The notes: generated from the letters alone by a model not told the origin. A stretch of 64,000 nt of DNA from Streptomyces katrae (GCF_000717655.1 NZ_JNZY01000024.1:110647-174646); one strand, 5' to 3'; positions 53,702 through 62,566 are shown, counted from the stretch's first letter. Numbers and translations are program-made.

Positions 53702-54871
53702 ATGGCTGAGCAGGTAGCGCAGATGTTTCGGTCTTCCGCACGGCAGCAGAGCGGGCGGCGTGGAGCCCTGTCGGCAGCGGCCGCGGTGACCGTCGGCGTT
53801 ATGGCCCTGGGGGCCCTGGCGCCGCCCGCCGCGTTCGCCGCCGGCCGCCCGGACAGCGTCCAGCAGGGCCTGAACGCCCTGGTGCGCGCCGACGGCCTGC
53901 CCGCCGCATTGGCGAGTGTCAAGGACCGTGAGGGCCGTAGCCGCACCTACACCGCAGGGGTGGGTGACCTGGCCTCCGGGTCGAAGGTGCCTGACGACGG
54001 CCAGGTCAGGATCGGCAGCACCACCAAGGTGTTCACCGCGGTGGTCGTGCTGCAACTGGTCGGTGAAGGGAAGATCGGCCTGGACACCACGATCGACGGC
54101 TACCTGCCGGGCCTCGTTCGCGGGGAGGGGTTCGACGGGCGCCACATCACCGTCCGGCAGCTCCTGCAGCACACCAGCGGACTTCCCGATTACGAAGCAC
54201 TCGTCGACGACGACATCCGTCAGCACCGGTACCTCGACCCCCGCGACCTCCTGGACATCGCTTTCCGGCGCAAGGCCGACTTCGCCCCCGGGACGAGCTG
54301 GGGGTACAGCAACACGAACTACGTGCTGGCCGGCCTGATCGTCCAGAAGGTCACCGGCCGCCCCCTCGCCGAGGAGATGGACAAGCGCGTCATCCAACCC
54401 ATCGGACTGCGCCACACCTACTTCCCCGCCCCGGGCGACATGGCCATCCGCGAGCCCCATCCCCGGGGTTACCACAAGGATTCAGCAGACACGCCTCCGC
54501 GCGACGTCACGGAGATGGACCCTTCGGTGGGCTGGGCGGCGGGCCAGTTGATCTCCACCAACTCCGACGTCAACCGGTTCCTCACCGCACTCCTGGCCGG
54601 CCGCCTCCTCCCGGCGGCCCAGCTCGCCGAGATGCGCACCACCGTCCCCATCGGGGACACCGGCGCCGGCTACGGACTGGGGCTCATGAGCAGGCCGTTG
54701 TCGTGCGGCGGTGTCTACTGGGGCCACGGTGGCGACATCACGGGATACGAGACCCGGGGCGGAGTCACCGACGGGGGCCGCGCCGCCAGCGTCGCGATAA
54801 CCATCGTTCCGCCGGACTCCGCAACCACGAAGCGTGTCGAGAGTCTCGTGGACACGGCCCTGTGCCGCTGA
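53702..54871 (+). CDS. Secreted serine hydrolase, beta-lactamase/DD-peptidase type
   Basis: A 389-residue class C-type penicillin-recognising hydrolase. Signal region AALSAAAAVTVGV-like (GALSAAAAVTVGVMALGALAPPAAFAA). Catalytic SxxK is STTK, the YxN is YSN, and the KTG-equivalent is HGGDI. It probably is a D-alanyl-D-alanine carboxypeptidase or esterase outside the cell. ATG 53702 follows AGGAG. It is divergent to the two-component system and may be its target. Confidence 0.9.
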   Translation: MAEQVAQMFRSSARQQSGRRGALSAAAAVTVGVMALGALAPPAAFAAGRPDSVQQGLNALVRADGLPAALASVKDREGRSRTYTAGVGDLASGSKVPDDGQVRIGSTTKVFTAVVVLQLVGEGKIGLDTTIDGYLPGLVRGEGFDGRHITVRQLLQHTSGLPDYEALVDDDIRQHRYLDPRDLLDIAFRRKADFAPGTSWGYSNTNYVLAGLIVQKVTGRPLAEEMDKRVIQPIGLRHTYFPAPGDMAIREPHPRGYHKDSADTPPRDVTEMDPSVGWAAGQLISTNSDVNRFLTALLAGRLLPAAQLAEMRTTVPIGDTGAGYGLGLMSRPLSCGGVYWGHGGDITGYETRGGVTDGGRAASVAITIVPPDSATTKRVESLVDTALCR

Positions 54872-54878
54872 AGCCGCC

Positions 54879-55451
54879 TCAGTCGATGGGCACTCCGGTG
54901 CGCAGCACCCAGCGGCGTGACGGGTGCGTGTCACATGTGAACTGGACCAGTGGGACGTTGTTCTCCCGCGAGACTCCGCCCGCTACGGTCGCGCACTTGC
55001 CCGTCTGAGCGTTCACGAGCTGGAAGGAGCCGGAGCTGTCGCCGTTGGTGATGCGCCAGCGGCGCGAGGGGTGTGTGTCGCAGGTGAACTGGACCAGTTC
55101 CAGGTTGTTGGCGGCGGAGACCCCGCCCGCGACCGTCGCACACTTGCCGGTCTGCAGGTTGATGATCTGCTGGGAGGTGCTGCTCGAGGCGGGGATGCGC
55201 CAGCGGCGCGAGGGGTGTGTGTCGCAGGTGTACTGGACCAGTTCGAGGTTGTTGGCGGCGGAGACCCCGCCCGCGACCGTCGCACACTTGCCGGTCTGCG
55301 CGTTCACGAGCTGGAAGGTTCCCGATATCCGGGCCGGGGAGGCGGCCGCTGTTGCCTGTGCGACCGCGGCATCGGGCAACAGGACGAGGCTCCCGGTGAG
55401 AACGACGGTCGGCACCGTCAGAAGCCGGCGCGCGTGGGTGCGATTGCGCAT
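54879..55451 (-). CDS. Secreted ricin-type lectin with three near-identical repeats
   Basis: A 190-residue protein: signal peptide (LLTVPTVVLTGSLVLLPDAAVAQA) then three ~47-residue QxW-type repeats sharing TGKCATVAGGVSAANNLELV and TCDTHPSRRW, together one beta-trefoil. Each repeat holds a Cys pair. Two repeats are almost identical at DNA level too. It should bind a sugar polymer outside the cell. ATG 55451 fits; convergent with the serine hydrolase at 7-bp distance. Confidence 0.85.
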   Translation of the reverse strand: MRNRTHARRLLTVPTVVLTGSLVLLPDAAVAQATAAASPARISGTFQLVNAQTGKCATVAGGVSAANNLELVQYTCDTHPSRRWRIPASSSTSQQIINLQTGKCATVAGGVSAANNLELVQFTCDTHPSRRWRITNGDSSGSFQLVNAQTGKCATVAGGVSRENNVPLVQFTCDTHPSRRWVLRTGVPID

Positions 55452-55952
55452 GGGAGTGCCCCTCTCGTGAGGCTGTGAGGGAGGTGAAGACACCGGTGAC
55501 CGGGCCTGAGGACGACTTCACGCCCTGGTTCCAATGAACCGCCGCCGGCCTGCCTGTGGTCCAGTGCCAGCGGCGCACCGGCCTCTCCCACTATCGAAGC
55601 CCACCCCCGGCGCTGCAACCGGTGACCGACCCCGGGCCCACGGATACGGAACGGCAGTATCCGGTCAGCCTGGATGGCCGTTCGGTGAACCCCGCGCGGC
55701 CGATGGCAGGTCAACGGCCTGCCATCGGCACGCCTCGCCCGGTATCACCCTCCGTCCGCACCCGGTTGCGAAGGGACACGGCCCACCTGAGCAGCCAGAA
55801 CGACCATTCGGTCGCCTGTGTTCGAACAGGGTGTCCGTAAATCGGTCACCGATGTGCGCGCCGCCTTCACACCGGAGAGACTCGGGAGCGTCAAGCCGAC
55901 ACACCGCAGCCAAATGCTGCATCCACCCTTCGAATTGAAAGTGAGTACTGTC
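55452..55952. other. Intergenic, about 500 bp, no gene seen
   Basis: Frames crossing this stretch lack starts and motifs. It should contain the promoters of the lectin and the protease-inhibitor genes. Confidence 0.5.
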
Positions 55953-56372
55953 GTGCGCTACCGCACCGCTGCTGTCTCCGCCGCCGCCCTCCTCTCCCTG
56001 GCCGGCGCCACCGGCATCGCCGAGGCACAGCCCGCGAGCCTGTACGCCCCGTCCGCCGTGGTCCTCGCCGTCGCCAAGGGCGAGGACGCGGCCACCGTCG
56101 TACGGGCGTCCGCCCTGAGCTGCGCACCGACCGCCCAGGGCACGCACCCCGACCCCAAGGCCGCCTGTTCGGCCCTCGCCGCCACCGCCGGCAGCCTCGA
56201 CACGCTCCTGGCTGCCCCGGACCAGAACCGCGCCTGCCCGATGCACTACGACCCCGTCACCGTCAGCGCGGACGGAGTCTGGAAGGGCAGCCGCATCTCC
56301 TGGAAGCACACGTTCTCCAACACGTGCACGATGTCCGCGACCTTCAACGGGAACGCCGTCTTCGCGTTCTGA
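55953..56372 (+). CDS. Subtilisin inhibitor-like protein (SSI family)
   Basis: A 139-residue secreted inhibitor. A Sec signal (AAVSAAALLSLAGATGIAEAQ) precedes a ~110-residue SSI domain with the two family disulfide pairs: LSCAPTAQGTHPDPKAACSAL and ACPMHYDPVTV with NTCTMSATF. The reactive loop lies around ACPMHYDP. It ends NGNAVFAF as usual. Blocks subtilisin- or trypsin-like extracellular proteases. Start GTG 55953, or GTG 55941 four codons earlier. Confidence 0.93.
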   Translation: MRYRTAAVSAAALLSLAGATGIAEAQPASLYAPSAVVLAVAKGEDAATVVRASALSCAPTAQGTHPDPKAACSALAATAGSLDTLLAAPDQNRACPMHYDPVTVSADGVWKGSRISWKHTFSNTCTMSATFNGNAVFAF

Positions 56373-56394
56373 CCGGCGGATCCGAACGGGGCGC

Positions 56395-56916
56395 TCAAGG
56401 CTGCCGGATGGTCGGCGAGATCGGCACTCCCGGCTCGAGCAGCCACAGACCGGCGACGCTCCCGTCCTTGTGGAACGACACGCGGAACTCCCCGGGCTCG
56501 TGTTCCATCCGCAGCGGCACACCGACCACGGTGAACTCGCCTACTGTGACGTCCCGGGGATCCCCGTGTGATCGGTAGCGCCCGAACGTGTCCTGATAGG
56601 TCTTCCAGGCCCCCGCGAGGGCGTCCGCGGTCAGCACCTTGCGCAGCGCCGGATCGAAGTGGGCCGTGGCCGCCGCGGAGTTGCCGCTCACGATGTCATC
56701 GAGCATCTGGGTCGCGGTCCGGTCATACGGAGTCCGAGCAGCCGGGAATGCTGCCGCGGCCGGGCCCGCGACCGTCGTCGTGGCGGCGCGGGCCTGCATC
56801 GCGGCCGACGCGGAACCACTGACCGGCAGCAGCACGCAGGCGGCCAGCGTGACAGTGGCCACTGCATGAACGAGTTGCCGCTTGCCGCGGCTGAGCGTTG
56901 TGACGTTGTGCGGCAT
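56395..56916 (-). CDS. Secreted DUF3887-type protein
   Basis: A 173-residue exported protein: signal region VHAVATVTLAACVLLPVSGSASAA, then a DUF3887-like domain (MLDDIVSGNSAAATAHFDPALRKVLTADALAGAWKTYQDTFG, later GVPLRMEHEPGEFRVSF), an NTF2-like fold also found before some hydrolases. Here it stands alone. ATG 56916 is used. Confidence 0.75.
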   Translation of the reverse strand: MPHNVTTLSRGKRQLVHAVATVTLAACVLLPVSGSASAAMQARAATTTVAGPAAAAFPAARTPYDRTATQMLDDIVSGNSAAATAHFDPALRKVLTADALAGAWKTYQDTFGRYRSHGDPRDVTVGEFTVVGVPLRMEHEPGEFRVSFHKDGSVAGLWLLEPGVPISPTIRQP

Positions 56917-57385
56917 CAGCACCACGACCCTCTCCGCTCGGCGGATCCGGACACGTCCATCCTGCGCCGCTCGCTCACCCCGCGCATGCCAGGGCCCGTC
57001 ATCCGGACGGGCTCAGGCCCGGCTTGGGGGTTTTCCGAGCCCGTCGCGGCAGCAGGGCCTTCCAGGTCTGCACCGACTGCGGATCGGAGGTGGGGAGTTC
57101 CCGCTGGGGCGACCCGCCCGGTGAGGGGAGGCCGAGGGCAGCACCGCACCGGGCTGCCGTCCTCCGAGCCGGGGTGCGGGCCCGAGGGATCCCACGGGCC
57201 TGCGTCCGGAGCGTCCGCCGCAGGCTGCTCCACCCGGCACCATGGCTGCCGACGTGCGTCAAGCCCCGGATATCAGGGGCATGACCGGTCGTGGGTGTCC
57301 GGGGCCCAATGGATACACGGAGCCCGCCGCGGGCTCTGCCCGGGGCCCTGCCCCCGAGGCCCCCTCGCACCACAAGGAGCACCTC
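56917..57385. other. Intergenic, about 470 bp
   Basis: No gene supported. It contains one copy of the GTCAAGCC-plus-palindrome element at 57258-57279 and the ribosome site (AAGGAG) of the next gene. Confidence 0.5.
57258..57279. repeat. Dispersed GTCAAGCC element, copy 1
   Basis: GTCAAGCC followed by CCGGATATCAGGGG; CCCC and GGGG flank the core GGATATCA. Related copies lie at 59233 and 63911. Confidence 0.55.
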
Positions 57386-57724
57386 ATGATCCGCACGACC
57401 CTGACCACGCGTCTCGCCCTCCTCGGCGCCTCCACCGCCCTCGCCGCAGGTGGCGCGCTGCTGCCCTCCAGCGCCTTCGCCGCACCGGCGGCACCGCAGG
57501 TCGCTGCCGTACAGACGGCGCCCGCCCATCAGACGCACCCTTCCGGCAACACGACGACGGTCATCGTAACGAAGACCGTCAATCGCACGCTGCCCGACGG
57601 CAAGGTCAGGGTCATCACGACCACGACGGTCACCAAGACGACCAAGCGCCACGGCAAGGTGGTCAAGCAGACCATCACGACGACCGTGTCCAAGAAGACC
57701 CTCCCGGCGCCGCAAGGCAACTGA
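57386..57724 (+). CDS. Small secreted Thr/Lys-rich protein
   Basis: A 112-residue protein with a Sec signal (LALLGASTALAAGGALLPSSAFA) and a mature part rich in Thr, Val and Lys (TTTVIVTKTVNRTLPDGK, VITTTTVTKTTKRHGK), likely beta-structured and basic. It has no Cys. No family recognised. ATG 57386 with AAGGAG 6 nt upstream; a strong terminator follows. Confidence 0.7.
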   Translation: MIRTTLTTRLALLGASTALAAGGALLPSSAFAAPAAPQVAAVQTAPAHQTHPSGNTTTVIVTKTVNRTLPDGKVRVITTTTVTKTTKRHGKVVKQTITTTVSKKTLPAPQGN

Positions 57725-57743
57725 GGCAGCACACGTTGACATG

Positions 57744-57781
57744 GAATGGCCCGCAATCCCCTACGGGGTTGCGGGCCATTC
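57744..57781. terminator. Strong terminator hairpin
   Basis: A 13-bp perfect stem (GAATGGCCCGCAA with TTGCGGGCCATTC) extends by four more C-G pairs after a one-base bulge, with a 3-nt loop. It lies between convergent genes ending at 57724 and 57804. Confidence 0.9.
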
Positions 57782-57803
57782 GTGACTGCGCGGAGTGACG
57801 GCG

Positions 57804-58307
57804 CTATCCGCCGGCGCCGGCGTCCGCGAGCCCGCCGGGCTCGTCGGCTCCGTCGGGGCGGTCGAGGAACGCTGCCAGGGAGCGCATGATTCCGCCGCGC
57901 CAGCCGTTGCCCATGAAGGTGCGGGCGCGCTGCTGGAGGGGGTGGTCGGGGTCGAAGCCCTCGTGGTCGAGGAGGAGGCGGGTGCCGCGGCCTTCGGGGT
58001 GCAGGGTCCAGGTGATGGTCCAGTCGACGTCGATGCCCTGGTCGGGGTCGGCGTCCTGCCAGCCGATACGGAGCATCCGGCCCGGCTCGAAGGCCAGCAC
58101 CTCGGCGGCGATGGTCCCGGAGAACCCGGTGGCCGGCATCGGGATCGCCTGCATGGTGTAGCGATGGCCGACCTCCAGGCGGAAGTCACCCGGCATGAAC
58201 CAGCGCGCCAGCAGCTCCGGCTCCGTCAGGGCGCGCCACACCTTCGCGGGCGGGTGCGGCAGGAACTGATCGACGTGGACCGCGGTCAGGTCCTCGCGTC
58301 CGGTCAT
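57804..58307 (-). CDS. SRPBCC/AHSA1-domain protein
   Basis: A 167-residue START-like protein: FLPHPPAKVWRALTEPELLARWFMPGDFRLEVG and WTLHPEGRGTRLLLDHEGF are AHSA1 signatures. It holds a hydrophobic ligand in a helix-grip fold. ATG 58307 overlaps the ArsR stop (ATGA). Third gene of a VOC-ArsR-SRPBCC operon, a common actinobacterial trio. Confidence 0.9.
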   Translation of the reverse strand: MTGREDLTAVHVDQFLPHPPAKVWRALTEPELLARWFMPGDFRLEVGHRYTMQAIPMPATGFSGTIAAEVLAFEPGRMLRIGWQDADPDQGIDVDWTITWTLHPEGRGTRLLLDHEGFDPDHPLQQRARTFMGNGWRGGIMRSLAAFLDRPDGADEPGGLADAGAGG

Positions 58308-58768
58308 GGGGCGTCCTCGTTTCCGTCGGGCGTGGCGGGCTGGGCGGACGGGGCGGATGGGTCAGGCGGGACGGGTGCGCCGACCGTGCCGGGCGCCGCG
58401 CCGGGTGCGGCCGGCTCGTCCGGCATGTCGTCCAGGAGGCCGGCCAGGGCGGTGAGTTTCTCGCGCCAGAACCGCTCGTAGGGGTGCAGCCACTCCTGGA
58501 CCTCCAGCAGCGGCTCCGCCCGGAGGCGGTAGATCCGCTGGCGGCCGGTCTTCGTCTCGGCGACCAGCCCGCTCTCACGGAGCACACGCAGCTGCTCGGA
58601 GAAGCTCGGGCGCGCCATGTCGAAGTGCGCGGCCAGCTCGGCGACCGGCTGCGGGCCCTGTTCGCGCAGCAGTCTGAGGACCTCGCGGCGTATCGGACTG
58701 GCGAGGGCCGCGAACACCCGGCTCTCCGCCCCTTGCGCCGTCTCGGCCGCGCCGCCCCCGCCCGCCAC
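58304..58768 (-). CDS. ArsR-family repressor
   Basis: A 154-residue winged-helix protein with FAALASPIRREVLRLLREQGPQPVAELAAHFDMARPSFSEQLRVLRESGLVAETKTGRQRIYRL. The metal-binding Cys of classical ArsR are absent, as in the SRPBCC-linked group. The Pro/Ala-rich C-terminus is disordered. GTG 58768 lies 3 bp after the VOC stop. It probably binds the palindrome at 59157-59180 and represses its own operon. Confidence 0.92.
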   Translation of the reverse strand: MAGGGGAAETAQGAESRVFAALASPIRREVLRLLREQGPQPVAELAAHFDMARPSFSEQLRVLRESGLVAETKTGRQRIYRLRAEPLLEVQEWLHPYERFWREKLTALAGLLDDMPDEPAAPGAAPGTVGAPVPPDPSAPSAQPATPDGNEDAP

Positions 58769-58771
58769 GGC

Positions 58772-59146
58772 TCAGAACCCTGCCGGCACGGGTGCGGCCA
58801 GGACCCAGGTGTTGCCGTCCGGGTCGGCGAACTTGGCCTGGCGCCCCCAGGGGTGGTCCAGGGGGCCGTCGACCTCGACGCCGGCCTGGGCGAGTTCGGC
58901 ACAGTCGGCGTCCAGGTCGGTGCTCTCCAGCAGGCTCGCGGCCAGATTCCCCGGGGTGAAGCCCATCTCGGCGGTCGCGAGGACGAAGCTCGTCTGGGCG
59001 TCCTTCGGGGCGACCTGGAGCCATCGGATGGGGCCCACCGCACGGTCGGAAACGACCTCGAATCCGAGGGTGTCGACGTAGAAGGCCTTGGCCCGGTCCT
59101 GGTCGGAGACGGGCACGGTCACGAAACGGGTGTGGGAGATGTTCAT
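58772..59146 (-). CDS. VOC-family (glyoxalase-like) protein
   Basis: A 124-residue protein: FVTVPVSDQDRAKAFYVDTLGFEVVSD, FTPGNLAASLLESTDLDAD and FADPDGNTWVLAAP form the paired beta-alpha-beta-beta-beta modules of the vicinal oxygen chelate fold. Substrate unknown. ATG 59146 is only ~8 nt past the -10, so the mRNA is leaderless or nearly so. First gene of the operon. Confidence 0.9.
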   Translation of the reverse strand: MNISHTRFVTVPVSDQDRAKAFYVDTLGFEVVSDRAVGPIRWLQVAPKDAQTSFVLATAEMGFTPGNLAASLLESTDLDADCAELAQAGVEVDGPLDHPWGRQAKFADPDGNTWVLAAPVPAGF

Positions 59147-59153
59147 GCACTCC

Positions 59154-59183
59154 ACTATAGGTAGGAGATTTCCTACCTATCAA
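59154..59183 (-). promoter_or_regulatory. Promoter and operator of the VOC-ArsR-SRPBCC operon
   Basis: On the minus strand TTGATA (59183-59178), an 18-bp spacer and TATAGT (59159-59154) form a strong promoter. A perfect inverted repeat with arms ATAGGTAGGA and TCCTACCTAT around GATT (59157-59180) fills the spacer and touches both boxes. Confidence 0.85.
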
Positions 59184-59232
59184 GTCGACCACCGGGGTCC
59201 GTGCCGGGCCCGCGCCCTGAGCGGCCGCATGT

Positions 59233-59255
59233 GTCAAGCCACGAATATTCGAGCG
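59233..59255. repeat. Dispersed GTCAAGCC element, copy 2
   Basis: GTCAAGCC followed by ACGAATATTCGAGCG, with the perfect palindrome CGAATATTCG at 59242-59251. Confidence 0.55.
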
Positions 59256-59349
59256 AAGACGTACGGCCCTTCGATCATGCCTAGTGGGACCAGGGCCCCG
59301 CCCGGGACGCGTGAGGCTCACCACCGGACAGACAACGGAGATGAGTCAC

Positions 59350-60699
59350 ATGACTTCTGACTGCCGAACGCGATGCATGAGGGCCATATCCCAGGGTGGC
59401 TGCCTCGGAGCAGATGCCGAGAAGAGCCCCGAATTTCCGGCTCGCGGAACGTGTACTTCACGCGTGGCCGGCTTCCGGGAGGTCAGCCGCTGGGTGACCG
59501 GTGACGGCCTGACGCCCGAACTCGACGGGATCTCCCTGGCGCGGGCCGTCACGGAGCAGGCGCGGCGCAGAGGAAAGCATTTCCTGCCGAGGAAGACTCT
59601 TGTCCGACTGAGCGAGATCCGCAGCCGGAACGCTGCGGGCCGTCCGTTCCTCGAGGCATTCCTCCACTGCATGCTCGACAAGCACGAAGGCCGCTTCTGG
59701 AACCGGAGCTATCTCGCGCTGCCCCTCCTCGAGCTCCTGCTGGACGAACGGCACTCCGCACTGAGCCCTGACCGGCTGGCCACGCTCCTCATCTCCGACG
59801 TCATTCGGTTCGAGATCGAAGCAGCCGCCACGTCACCCGAGGAGCCGGGCCGGGGCCGGCCGGATCCGGCGACGCTGCGGAAGCGGCTGCGCCACGCCCT
59901 GCGGTTCGTGGGCGACCATCTCGGCGCGCCGGATACGGAGGACGTGCCGTCAAGGCCGGGCCAGCTGCCCGAATCCCGGATGGAAGGCCTCCTCCCCCAC
60001 CTGCCGCGGCCTCCGGCGACGGACGCGGGCCGCTGGTTCGACGTATCCGTCCAGCCGGTGTACGTGCTCCACGACGAATACTTCTTCATCCGCGCCCTTC
60101 AGACTCATGAAATGGTCTTCACCACGATCTCGGCCGACACGCAGGCAGCCGTCGGGGAATTGCGTGACGGGCACCTGGAAGCCGCTGTCGAGCGAGTGGA
60201 TCACGCGACTGCGATGTTCGAGCGTGCCGCAGCGCTGTTCCGGATGGTCGCCACGATGCGGGCAGAGCAGTTCTTCGCATTCCGGCAGTTCACCCAAGGT
60301 GCCAGCGCCATCCAGTCCGAACAGTACAAGCGGTTCGAGATGGCCTGCGGCACGCCGACCGCACCCCGCCTGCAGTCGGATGCCTTCACGAATGTGCCGG
60401 CGGTGCGTGCCGAGGCTGAACAGGCCGGCCATGACAGTCTCACTCGGGCCTGTCTCGACCTCCGCGGCGAGGGCGCATTCAGCCAGGCGCAATGGACCGT
60501 TCTCGACGCGGCACTCGGCCGGCTGGAAAGCAGGCACCAGCGCTGGAAGTCCACCCATCGCAGGCTCGCCATGCGCATGCTCGGGGACGCCCACGGGTCG
60601 GGTTACACCAGCGGCGTTCCCTACCTCACCGAATGCCTGGACAACCGCCTGTTCTGGCAGCTCGGGGAGGTCGGCTCGACAGCCTCCGCCACCGGCTGA
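59350..60699 (+). CDS. Tryptophan 2,3-dioxygenase-like protein with long N-terminal extension
   Basis: A 449-residue protein. The C-terminal ~230 residues match tryptophan dioxygenase: YFFIRALQTHEMVF (His253), FFAFRQFTQGASAIQSEQYKRFE, and THRRLAMRMLGDAHGSGYTSG, whose His is the expected haem ligand. The Arg of the canonical QYR motif is Lys here. The N-terminal ~220 residues are not part of a standard ~280-residue TDO. It may oxidise an indole other than free tryptophan. ATG 59350 has GGAG 9 nt upstream. Monocistronic; no kynurenine genes nearby. Confidence 0.75.
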   Translation: MTSDCRTRCMRAISQGGCLGADAEKSPEFPARGTCTSRVAGFREVSRWVTGDGLTPELDGISLARAVTEQARRRGKHFLPRKTLVRLSEIRSRNAAGRPFLEAFLHCMLDKHEGRFWNRSYLALPLLELLLDERHSALSPDRLATLLISDVIRFEIEAAATSPEEPGRGRPDPATLRKRLRHALRFVGDHLGAPDTEDVPSRPGQLPESRMEGLLPHLPRPPATDAGRWFDVSVQPVYVLHDEYFFIRALQTHEMVFTTISADTQAAVGELRDGHLEAAVERVDHATAMFERAAALFRMVATMRAEQFFAFRQFTQGASAIQSEQYKRFEMACGTPTAPRLQSDAFTNVPAVRAEAEQAGHDSLTRACLDLRGEGAFSQAQWTVLDAALGRLESRHQRWKSTHRRLAMRMLGDAHGSGYTSGVPYLTECLDNRLFWQLGEVGSTASATG

Positions 60700-61064
60700 C
60701 GACGAGAGGGCCGCTCAGGCCTCGACGTACGCGACGAGGATCAGCGTGCCCAGAGCTCTCGATCTGCTCCTGCGCGACGTCGTAGAAGACGACGCGCGCG
60801 CAGCGAGGACCGTGCTTGCCCGTCAGGCGACGTCCGAGCGCGCAGCGCGTCCTGTTCCCTCTGGTCGAAGAGGATCCGCATCGGGGCCTCCCGGTATAGG
60901 GACTGGCACGAGGCTGGCGCAGCACCCCAGCCGTGCGGGCCCGTTCGGCCGGTACGAAGGGGCGTGCGCGGCCGGGCACATGGGGCGGGGAAGCGGCTGC
61001 CGGGCGTCTGACGAGGTGGGATACGTTGTGGCTCCATTCGGGGGACGATCTACGGAGCTTGTAC
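60700..61064. other. Intergenic, 365 bp, possible remnant
   Basis: A minus-strand fragment from about 60885 starting MRILFDQREQD, and another frame with RLTGKHGPRCARVVFYDVAQEQIE, may be pieces of a decayed gene. No intact frame is supported. Confidence 0.3.
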
Positions 61065-62207
61065 ATGACGCAGAACACAGGGTGGGGCGGCCACGGAGGC
61101 GGCTGGGGCGGCACCCCACGGTGGGGCGGCTGGGCGCCGCCCGCACCGCAGCCGGGCGTGATCCCGCTGCGGCCGCTGGCCCTCGGGGAGATACTCGGCG
61201 GATCGTTCTCGACCATCCGCCGCCACTGGAAGCAGCTGGCCGGCGTGATGCTGGCCGTGCAGGCCATCGTCCTGCCGGTCATGGCCCTCGCCACGGGCAT
61301 CGCCGTCGCCGCGGTGTACCAGCACATCGAGCCCGTCTTCGATCCCCCCTTCGGGACGCGGCCCACGGCCGAGCACGTCGTGCCGGTGCTCGTCGCCGGC
61401 GGCACGCTGTTCGTGCTGCTGCTCCTCACGGGCGGGCTGGGCGTGGCGGTCCTCACCGCGCTCTGTCCGGCGGTCCTCAAGGAGGCGGTCATGGGCCGCC
61501 CCACCACCTTCCGCGCGATGTGGCGCGCCGCCCTCCGGCGCACGCCCGCGGTGGCCGGCACGATGCTGCTCACCCTCCTGATCGCCGGCTCTCCGGTGCT
61601 CGCCGTCATGGCGGTGTGGCTGCCGCTGATGTTCTCCGCGGCCTCCGGTGACGCCTCCCCGGCGATGCTCGCCCTCCTGCCGGTGTTCCTGCTGGTCGCC
61701 GTCCCCGTGATGGTGTGGCTCAGTACCCGGTTCGCCCTGGCCCCGGCCGTCGTGGTCCTGGAGGGCGCCCGCCCGGTCACGGCGCTGCGCCGCTCGGCCA
61801 AGCTGGTCCGGGGCGAGTGGTGGCGGATCTTCGGCATCACCATGCTCGGCGGGCTGATTGGCGGGGCGATCTCGTACCTGATCCAGTTGCCGTTCAACGT
61901 CATCGGCATGTTCGGAGTGATTCCCGCCGTGGCGGACCAGCCCGAGGGGAGCGGCCCGACGTCCGGCATGATCACCGCCTTGGTGGTCGCCTTCGTCGCC
62001 ATGCTCCTCGGCGGCGCCGTCAGCCAGATGTTCCAGATCGGATTCACCCAGCTGGTGAGCGGCGTGCTGTACGTCGACCAGCGGATCCGCCGCGAGGGCC
62101 TGGCCGATGCGATCCTCGCCGAGCTCGCCGCCGACGCGCCGGACCCCGGCCCCGCGCCCACGGCACCGGCCCCGCCCTCGCAGCCCGAGGAGCCGACCGA
62201 CACCTGA
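61065..62207 (+). CDS. Multi-pass membrane protein (glycerophosphodiester phosphodiesterase membrane-domain-like)
   Basis: A 380-residue protein. A Gly/Trp/Pro-rich N-terminus (WGGHGGGWGGTP) precedes a membrane region with about six helices and the PLALGEILGGSFSTIRRHWKQL and STRFALAPAVVVLEGARPVTALRRSAKLVRGEWWRIFGI motifs common in actinobacterial membrane proteins of this kind. The C-terminus is acidic/Pro-rich. Function unknown. ATG 61065 with GGAG upstream. Confidence 0.82.
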   Translation: MTQNTGWGGHGGGWGGTPRWGGWAPPAPQPGVIPLRPLALGEILGGSFSTIRRHWKQLAGVMLAVQAIVLPVMALATGIAVAAVYQHIEPVFDPPFGTRPTAEHVVPVLVAGGTLFVLLLLTGGLGVAVLTALCPAVLKEAVMGRPTTFRAMWRAALRRTPAVAGTMLLTLLIAGSPVLAVMAVWLPLMFSAASGDASPAMLALLPVFLLVAVPVMVWLSTRFALAPAVVVLEGARPVTALRRSAKLVRGEWWRIFGITMLGGLIGGAISYLIQLPFNVIGMFGVIPAVADQPEGSGPTSGMITALVVAFVAMLLGGAVSQMFQIGFTQLVSGVLYVDQRIRREGLADAILAELAADAPDPGPAPTAPAPPSQPEEPTDT

Positions 62208-62296
62208 CGGGGCGTTCGACGGGGACGACGACGCCTGCCGGTCAAGGTCGTTCTGGTGGCCTCCCGGCGTCCTGGGCGATCAGGGCCGGCGCCCGC

Positions 62297-62566
62297 TCAG
62301 GGAGCAGCGCGGCAGGCCGTCACCGCGGTCCCGTTGGTCACACTGGCCTTGGTCAGGCCGGTCACGCACTGGTCGTGGTAGCCGGTCGACCCGGCCGTAC
62401 ACGCCGCGCGGATGGCGGCCGGGACCTCGCCACCCTGCAGCTCCCGCTCGACCTGGTTGATGCAGGCCGAGACGTCCGCGTGGGCGGCGGGGGCCGTGAA
62501 GGCCGCGCCACCGAGTACGAGGGTCAGGCCGGTGAGGACACCTGCCATACGGGTTGACGTGCGCAT
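62297..62566 (-). CDS. Small secreted protein with four cysteines
   Basis: An 89-residue protein with a signal peptide (MAGVLTGLTLVLGGAAFTAPAAHA) and a 60-residue mature helical part with four Cys (SACINQVERELQGG, IRAACTAG, HDQCVTGL, VTACRAAP). Two disulfides are likely. No function recognised. ATG 62566. Confidence 0.72.
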   Translation of the reverse strand: MRTSTRMAGVLTGLTLVLGGAAFTAPAAHADVSACINQVERELQGGEVPAAIRAACTAGSTGYHDQCVTGLTKASVTNGTAVTACRAAP

